From Nymphaea colorata (lineage: Eukaryota > Streptophyta > Magnoliopsida > Nymphaeales > Nymphaeaceae): a stretch of 64,000 nt of DNA. A model generated the notes under the pieces. It searched no databases and was not told where the DNA came from. It worked only from the letters and a program-made list of their open reading frames with translations. Shown here piece after piece: positions 57,831 to 64,000 of the stretch. Made by a program: the position numbers and the translations under genes. The DNA is taken from contig NC_045143.1 of assembly GCF_008831285.2 (NCBI RefSeq), positions 8,687,503 through 8,751,502 of the forward strand. The letters run 5' to 3'. Positions within the stretch are counted from its first letter, which is position 1; each line of letters starts with the position of its first letter.

Positions 57831-58984
57831 ATTCGAAGCTGATGTGTTTCTGATAGCTAGTAGTGTCAGATTAATTAAGAAATTAAAGGGAGAGGAATGC
57901 AAGGGCAGACATCCGGTCCGGCCAAATCGTGCTCGGCAAAGATAACTTAAGTCGAGCTAGCTAGCTACCGGCGGGCTTGAGACGGCTAAGTACCTTAGAG
58001 ATCGGCCGGACTGACTCAGACCCGACGGAAATGATAAAAAAAACTCTCAAATCAGATCCGACTGGTCATTTCCGCCCACCCATTCGTACACGTTGCCATT
58101 GCCTTTAAGCCTTTTTTTTCAACACGATTCCCTTAGTCACTATCAAGATGCACCTTTGTCACTTTGCAGCTCAACTTTCTAAACAAATGGAATCATCATT
58201 CATGAACGACTCCATTGATGATGATAGCGATGTTTAGGAGGAAATAGCTACACCATAAGGTAACCGGCGCCTCCTAATAAAGCTTTTCTATTCACAAGAG
58301 AATCTTGGGGCAGATAATGACAGCATCTTGAATTCAAGAAGAGTCTAACTCTTTTACAAATAATGAAGCCGACAAGGGTTGTATATTGTTGATGTGCCAA
58401 ATAAGATATAGGGCACAAAAAGGCAACATATATATAGTTTTCTCCGTGTATTATCTCTGCTAAAGACAATTACATAAATGGACATGAGAATACCTTTAGC
58501 ACTACAAGCCTAGCTAGGCTGGGAGTTGAGAGAGTTTTTGCTAGTTCTCGGCGACAAACTCGAATGTAGACAACAAAGTTCTTGGCACATACACTTGTTT
58601 TTCTCATCATCTGATACACTCGTTTAGTGTTTGAACCTGTTACGAACCTTTCTACGAGGAGAGCCACTCACGTCGGACAAGTCCTAACAGAACCGAACAC
58701 GCCGGTCTCATACTCGGCCGACATGTTTCTGCATTGGGTTGAAGCTCAGTCAAGGACCTTTTTTTAGCAGCGATTTCATCTGGTCGAGGACACATAGAAG
58801 AATTTTCTCTGGACTTAAACTATGTTTGGCCGCATCAGATCTCAAATATAAATATAAAGTGGATTTAAGATCAAGCCCAGCGATTTGTGAAACATGGCCT
58901 GGGTTGATCGTTTAAACAATGAAACGAGAAACACTGTTCAAGAAGGCTACTACCCAAAATTGAGCATTGAGGGACAAGCCCAAT
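57831..58984. other. Interval with no recognised gene
   Basis: Less AT-rich than average. Minus-strand frames at 58248-58469 and 58470-58667 adjoin but have no recognised family. GGCCGGACTG.CTC-like repeat text lies at 57905-58025. Confidence 0.4.
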
Positions 58985-59189
58985 CGAGTAGGCATGAGCA
59001 TGAGGACGACCCGGCCAGGCCCAGCCCTATAAGAGTTCGGCTCGAGTCGGCCGGACACCTGAAACCCTAACTTGGGCTGGTTAAAATTAAAAAATAATAA
59101 TAATAATATAACATATATTAAATAACTTACCAAGTCAATCCGAACTAACTTGATACACTATCAAAATGATCGTAGCCAGCCCGCTCCAT
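58985..59189. repeat. GGGCTGG/GGCCCGA-type repeat
   Basis: GACCCGGCCAGGCCCAGCCC, GGCTCGAGTCGGCCGG, AACTTGGGCTGG, then an AT-rich tail. Confidence 0.5.
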
Positions 59190-59500
59190 TTTTTTCTGAC
59201 CCGAACTCGAGCCCGAGCCGAGCCAGGTACCCAAGCAAAGCCCTACGGTCGAGCCCACAGTTCCGGGTAATGACCAAACAGGCGGATCGTCATTCTTGAG
59301 AACTTTAGGGGTAATATTGGTAAATAGATGCTCCCTGCCGACCTCGACGGGTGCCGACGTGGCCGGTGAGACAAGCAAATCCGAGAGATGGGGCCCACTA
59401 GATTTTGGGAGGAAAAAAATTGTCGACCACTCTTTCGTCGCCACGTGTCGAGCAGCCATCCTGTCCCTCCGTCCAGGACAGAAGCGTCCGTGCGATGAAG
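59190..59500. repeat. Duplicated block j, copy 3: GC-richer, G-box and GGGCCCAC
   Basis: CTCCCTGCCGACCTCGACGG, GGCCGGTGAGACAAGCA, GGGGCCCAC (59390-59397), CGACCACTCTTTCGTCG and CCACGTGTCG (59441-59450) align with 38880-39040. A 191-codon minus frame (59145-59720) covers it, but the copy at 38.7-39.0 kb is frameshifted relative to it, so no protein is called. Confidence 0.7.
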
Positions 59501-60239
59501 TCATTAGGACGTAAGAGCGAGAAAATAGACTGCAGCGTGTCGAAAGTTTCGGCTGTGCGTGCGGGCTTGACGGCGACGTGCTACCCGCTGTCTTCCAACT
59601 TTTGCTAAAGCTGCTTTCTTCCCTGACCAAGGAGGGCCGGTGGGGCTCAGTCAGGTTCGAAGGGATCGAGCCCACCGACCTGAGAAAATTTCTCCGGTCA
59701 AGTTCCGGCCACGACCCCACGTTTTATATTTTGACCGCACTATATACAAATGGCATTATTATATTCGACTGCGCTGCGTTAAGACAAATGAATGTCTTTA
59801 ATTCCAATTCACATTATTGACTAAGCGCACTGGCGTGGACTAATTTCCTTGATTTTTGGGTTATCTGAAATTTAACTAGGTTCTTATTTTTAAAAGTGAA
59901 CTGAAGGTATTTCACTTTTAAAAATAAAACTTTTTATAAAGATAAAAATATATAAATAAAAAAACATTTCTTTTTTAAAAATGATCAAAATATCCTTGCT
60001 CCTTTACCACGTAATGTGAGCAATAGCACAACAACTTTTTCTGGTAAAAACAACACGTTTCGGTACACATGAAAAATTTTGATTATGTTAATGGTTGTAT
60101 ATCTCTTCTGTGCCAATCCAAGTCCAATAGAATCTAGCATCCTATCAGTAATATAGTAATATAAGACAATAGCTACAAATCCGATCTATTGCCATCCTTA
60201 ATTAATTAATTAGCCACCGTCCACATTCCCGGTGTGCCA
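59501..60239. other. Non-coding interval after block j
   Basis: 59501-59700 stays GC-rich. A TATATACAAATG lies at about 59740. Then AT-rich MITE-like text at 59880-60030. No gene recognised on either strand. Confidence 0.45.
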
Positions 60240-60710
60240 GACGTCAAGAAAGGTGGCCACGGGACATGAGAGACCCACCATCCACAACCACAGTCCGGGC
60301 CACCAGCGTGGCAATAAAGGTTCTTTTGTTTGCATGGGCGGAGCCAAGGGGGCCGGTCAAAAATTTCTTCTTTTTTTTCAAATTTACATGTAAATTTTTA
60401 AAAAATTATTCATTTTAATTTTGAAAAATGATGTTTCAACATTGTTGCATGTTTTGGTGGCCATGCATCCATCTACACGGCCCGCATCAGTCTATTCAAA
60501 GTTTTATAAACAAAATTCAAAATTACATTACCATGACTTCAAAATTACATGCATGCTGTGTCCACATCAAACCTGAGCTGGTAACTCGAGGGCAAATGAA
60601 TCCTGACTACCAACCAATCTCCCCTCTACAAAATCACCAAGACGATGGCGTCACGTCCCTATGTGCTACATGCCCCTGCTCTATGGTATCAGGATAGCTA
60701 CTGATCAGTA
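60240..60710 (+). repeat. Duplicated block k, copy 3 (interrupted)
   Basis: CCCACCATCCACAACCA, TTCTTTTGTTTGCATG, GGTGGCCATGCATCCATCTAC and TCTATGGTATCAGGATAGC align with 41100-41320. A CAGGGGCGGAG-type fragment (CATGGGCGGAGCCAAGGGGG, about 60333-60435) interrupts it. Confidence 0.7.
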
Positions 60711-60759
60711 AATGTGTACAGCAAACTTGCTTCTGGTCACCAGTGGATTCAACGGTGGA

Positions 60760-60965
60760 GCGGCATCCTTTTCTCCTTCTCTCAGATTAATAACAGGTCC
60801 ATGTCCATGCATGGTGGCCCAGCTGTGAATCTTCAGGATCGCGTGAAATCTGGTAAAATGATTGCCGTGGTGAAGTGTTTGTCTCGGTAAAGCGGAGACA
60901 GTGGGTGACAAGGAAAAGAACAGCAAATTAAACAATGGAATGCGGCCAGAAGGCCATGTGGAAAT
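60760..60965 (+). repeat. Duplicated block l, copy 3
   Basis: TCCATGCATGGTGGCCC, GCTGTGAATCTTCAGGATCGCG, AAATGATTGCCGTGG and GTGTTTGTCTCGG align with 41690-41885. Confidence 0.75.
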
Positions 60966-61201
60966 AGTCTTAGTGCAGTCGCTGTTATATTCTACATTAT
61001 TAAGTTGTCATCGCCTGTTCTTTCTTTTTTCCCTTTTTTAATTGCCTAATGCATGGAGACAAAGTTGTGTGCGCGGTGTGTATGGTACACAATGAAGGAG
61101 GAAAGAACATTTTGGTAATTTGTTAAAAAAAATGTTTTTTATAGTTTTTTTACTTTTTTTTTCATATTGATTTTTATCTTTAAAAAAAGTTTTTTTTACT
61201 G
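60966..61201. other. AT-rich spacer
   Basis: MITE-like AT-rich text (AACATTTTGGTAATTTG and long T and A tracts). No gene. Confidence 0.5.
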
Positions 61202-61640
61202 TGAACTAAAGGTATTTTAGTCATTAACTATATTAACCATATTGGCACATGAAAATTGGTGCACCAATATGCGCAAGTAACCAGGTTTGTATGCGCGCAC
61301 CAGCTTGAACTATTCATGCACGTACATGTTGAGGGAGTCGGCACTGAGTGTAGCATCCACCTCGCCCTTGCCGTTAGCCAGAGGATGATTTCTGCTTCTT
61401 ACTAGTTCTCTCTATCCCTTTTTTTGCACATGAACTAAAGGTATTTTAGTCATTAACCATATTGACGCATGAAAATTCATGCACCATGGTGCAAATAGCC
61501 AGGTTTGTAATGCATGCACCAGCATGAACTATTCATGCACGTACATGTTGAGGGAGTCGGTAGTGAGTGTAGCATCCACCTCGCCCTTGCCATTAGCCAG
61601 AGTATGATTTCTGCTTCTTACTAGTTCTCTCTCTCCCCTT
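61202..61640. repeat. 229-bp tandem duplication
   Basis: TGAACTAAAGGTATTTTAGTCATTAAC at 61202 recurs at 61431. Both units run on through GAACTATTCATGCACGTACATG, TTGAGGGAGTCGG, GAGTGTAGCATCCACCTCGCCC and TTTCTGCTTCTTACTAGTTCTCTCT. The units are very similar. They lie after block l, where copy 2 has no such duplication. Confidence 0.9.
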
Positions 61641-62040
61641 GCACTTGTTCTTGTTGGTTTTTGTTCTTTTGCTCTCTTACCCCTTCTTCTTTTCTTTTGT
61701 TGCTTTTGTTTACTGGTGACGGCTTGTCACCCGAACTTTTGTATATATATATATATATATAATTGGTGGAGTTACATATAAACATATGCAGGCAGTTGCC
61801 CAGCCCACACAATTCCAACAAACTTAGTTGACCCTACCTATTTGTGTATTTTATATGACAGTGTGCTTTAATCATTTACCTTCCCATATACTTCCTATAT
61901 ATGGTGCCTCTCAGCCAAAACTTTCCCAACTTAGTTGAAAATTTACAATATTTTAACCTTCAAAAGTTGCCTTCTCATAAATGTGAACTCATACTTTTTT
62001 GACAAAGAAATTTACAGTATTGCACAGGTACATGCAATCT

Positions 62041-62073
<33 letters not shown>

Positions 62074-62259
62074 GGAAAGAGAGCTGCATGTTTAGGGCTA
62101 ACCAATTCAAGGTGGGGCAAGCTTGTGTACAGAAATAAAAGAGCTTTTGAAGAGACAAAGCGAGATTGCTTTGTTATATATATGAGTGTCTCTTCGGATT
62201 TAAAACTTTGCTTCAAAAAAAAAAAAATTTTGATTCTGCCATTGCGGAGGTGGTAGGTT
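61641..62259. other. Non-coding interval with element debris and (GA)n
   Basis: Short (AT)n at about 61741-61761. GGCAGTTGCCCAGCCCACAC and GGTGCCTCTCAGCCAAAACTTT are decayed CAGTGGCGGAG-family words. (GA)n at about 62042-62071. No gene. Confidence 0.5.
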
Positions 62260-62420
62260 TCAGCTTCATACCATTGAGGCCATGATTCAGACCTTTCCTT
62301 TGCATAACCTCTACTGCTTTTGCAGATTTGAGCTTGATCTGTTGTTCGACCTTAGCCCACATGAGGCTCGAGCTTTACCATGCTTGATTAATGGCCTATG
62401 TGCATCAAGCAAACGGATGC
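62260..62420 (+). repeat. Duplicated block m, copy 3
   Basis: CATTGAGGCCATGATTCAGACCTTTCC, TTGCATAACCTCTACTGC, GAGGCTCGAGCTTTACC and TGCTTGATTAATGGC align with 42690-42840. Confidence 0.65.
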
Positions 62421-62488
62421 AAGATTAGGCCTTGCAATACTCTGTGGCAATGTACTATTCATAAGAGCCGAAGCAGGTGTGGGCATCG

Positions 62489-62687
62489 CAGGGGCGGAGC
62501 CAGAATTTTTTTCAGGGGCTGGCCAAATGAAAGCTGGGTTTTGTAGGTTGGATTTGAGTAGGACCAAACTGAACTTCCATTCAAAAAATACATAGAGGCA
62601 AAAAAAAAATCAATTTTTAAACTGTTTTTTTTTTCATTTGGTTGGGGTAGGGCCATGGCCTAGGCGGCCCCCCTCCCTCCGCCCCTG
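62489..62687. mobile_element. hAT-like CAGGGGCGGAG element, complete, nested
   Basis: A perfect 11-bp terminal inverted repeat, CAGGGGCGGAG...CTCCGCCCCTG. GGCATCG is present on both sides (62482-62488 and 62688-62694), extendable to an 8-bp GGGCATCG repeat if the last base is shared. It sits inside an older member of the CAGTGGCGGAG group, whose text (GTGTGGGCA... and GATGCCCCTTAAAAATTTAA, CTCCTTAGCTAAATTTTTTTGG) surrounds it. 199 bp, non-coding. Confidence 0.9.
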
Positions 62688-62694
62688 GGCATCG

Positions 62695-63227
62695 TGTGGT
62701 AATTGTCTATGAGAACCTACGAACAGTATTTACTTTTATGTTGATAACTCAGGACATTTTTTTCTATTCATATGTTGATGCCCCTTAAAAATTTAATATT
62801 TATTACTAATGCTCCTTAGCTAAATTTTTTTGGGTCTACCCTTGATCTATCCAAAACTTTTAAAACAGCTAAAAGATAATTGGCTCTAGAATATCTCAGA
62901 TCGTCTCACATACGCCTTTTTGTCAATCAATCTCAAGTCCTAATCGACCATTATGGTTCCAGTTTCCTTGAGAGGTTAGGATGCTCTTTGATTTGGTGTT
63001 TCAAAATATGTCTGGTGGTTCATTTCGTAACTTGTGGACAACATCATCTGCACACAGCTATGAAAAGCAATAATACAAGCATTTAAAGTAGCACTCTTTT
63101 CACCATCAGATAAAATCAACAAGACAATTTAGTTTATCCTCCCACTTGTGTTTGCTGCATTGACATAAAAGAACTATTTTATTGCACATAGGCCGAGGGC
63201 TATCTCATCACCATAACTTGGCGTTAA
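62695..63227. other. Host relic and non-coding interval
   Basis: 62695-62845 is the right part of the older element split by the 62489 insertion. The rest has no recognised gene. Confidence 0.5.
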
Positions 63228-64000
63228 TGGCGGAACGAGAAAATTTTGGCTGAGGAGCATCGACAAGTCTGACATTGTATAGTCCTGCAAGCCTTAGATG
63301 GTAAAAACTTTTTTTTTATTATTATTATTATTATTATCGTGGAGAAGATGAAACAGGATCTCTGCGGGTGAAAAACGTCACCGGTATAGGCTCGCCACTA
63401 GGCTTCCTCATGAGAGTGAATTGCCCTCCTTTTTCCTTTTCAAGCCACCATGTAGAAGTGATGCTCCCAAAAAGTGAACTATCGTGATGAATTTGACATG
63501 AGCAGTAGAAATATATTATATATTGCTGATAGTTACGCTGCTATGGGTCTATATGGTTATATACTAACTTTTCCAACTGGTGGTTACCATACCAACGTAG
63601 ACTTATACCGGTGATTAGGTTTATAGCGGTGATTGCTCACCCGCTATAGATTTTTTTTCCCATTTTCAGCCTCATAGTTGTCTGTATTCATGTGGTCTGC
63701 AATTTCAAGAGAAGTAAACCACTGAAGCCACTTTAGAAGCACCCACAATTAGACTGATAATTTCAATGGTTGTAAACGAGAGAATCAACCAAAAGAAAGA
63801 AAGAAAAATAAAAATAAAGTAATTGCAAATAACTGGTGACGGTACTACACTTACCTGTCTAAGAGCTTACAACCAGAAAGAGTACCACCCAAAAATGTAA
63901 CTATCCCTGTTATGTTAAAGACCATATAGCATGCTTCAAATTAATGACAATAATGTGCTAATTGAATTTGGCAAATATTTGCTTCGAAAGGCATATAATG
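63228..64000. repeat. Element debris, (ATT)n and CCGGTGAT-type motifs
   Basis: 63228-63300 starts AATGGCGGAACGAGAAAATTTTGGCTGAGGAGCATC, a CAGTGGCGGAG-family left arm. (ATT)n lies at about 63318-63338. From 63380 to 63840 the words GTCACCGGTAT, ACCGGTGATTAG, TATAGCGGTGATTGCTCACCCGCTATA and ACTGGTGACGGTACTACAC recall subterminal repeats of plant CACTA elements. No complete terminus or transposase is present. No gene to the window edge. Confidence 0.4.

Noticed and set aside
59145-59720. 191-codon minus-strand frame
   Set aside because: Compositionally biased by local GC content. The duplicated copy at 38.7-39.0 kb is frameshifted relative to it, and no domain is recognisable.

Overview
This is nuclear DNA from a flowering plant. 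It is AT-rich and crowded with long (AT)n, (GA)n and (TG)n microsatellites and old transposon debris. It contains one convincing intact gene. The plant assignment rests on a plant-type AP2/ERF (DREB) transcription factor, a nuclear copy of plastid ycf2, a Ty1/copia relic, a TRIM element with a tRNA-iMet primer-binding motif, and families of short hAT-like elements. The sequence does not allow the species to be named.

Layout. The one gene is at 14997-15770 (+): a single-exon, GC-rich DREB subgroup A-4-like factor with a recognisable promoter (CT-rich tract, G-box, TATA box). The left 0-5.5 kb and everything from about 21.9 kb to 62.4 kb belong to one duplicated landscape. At least twelve separate blocks of 21.9-42.9 kb reappear in the same order and orientation at 43.5-62.4 kb, with offsets of 18.4-21.6 kb. 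Some of the same blocks (b to f below) also appear inverted and in reverse order at 5.4-0 kb. The window therefore holds two tandem copies of a unit of about 20 kb plus part of a third, inverted copy. No intact protein gene survives in any copy.

After duplication the copies diverged mainly by insertion. Short hAT-like elements (CAGKGGCGGAG and TAGGGATGT termini, several with readable 8-bp target-site duplications), SINE-like elements and microsatellites are present in one copy and absent from the matching place in another, so some insertions can be ordered in time. Between the inverted copy and the tandem copies (5.5-21.9 kb) lie a local tandem duplication (8.2-10.4 kb), the TRIM element (11.8-12.2 kb) and the DREB gene with its flanks. 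The 22-25 kb stretch carries a 106-bp tandem duplication, the ycf2 fragment and the copia relic.

No tRNA, rRNA, CRISPR array or bacterial-type operon was seen. No wholly new molecular system is evident. The points most worth a second look are the roughly 20-kb tandem plus inverted duplication with its conserved G-box block, the TRIM, the ycf2 NUPT, and the insertion chronology readable between copies. All homology statements were made by eye, without alignment software or database searches.
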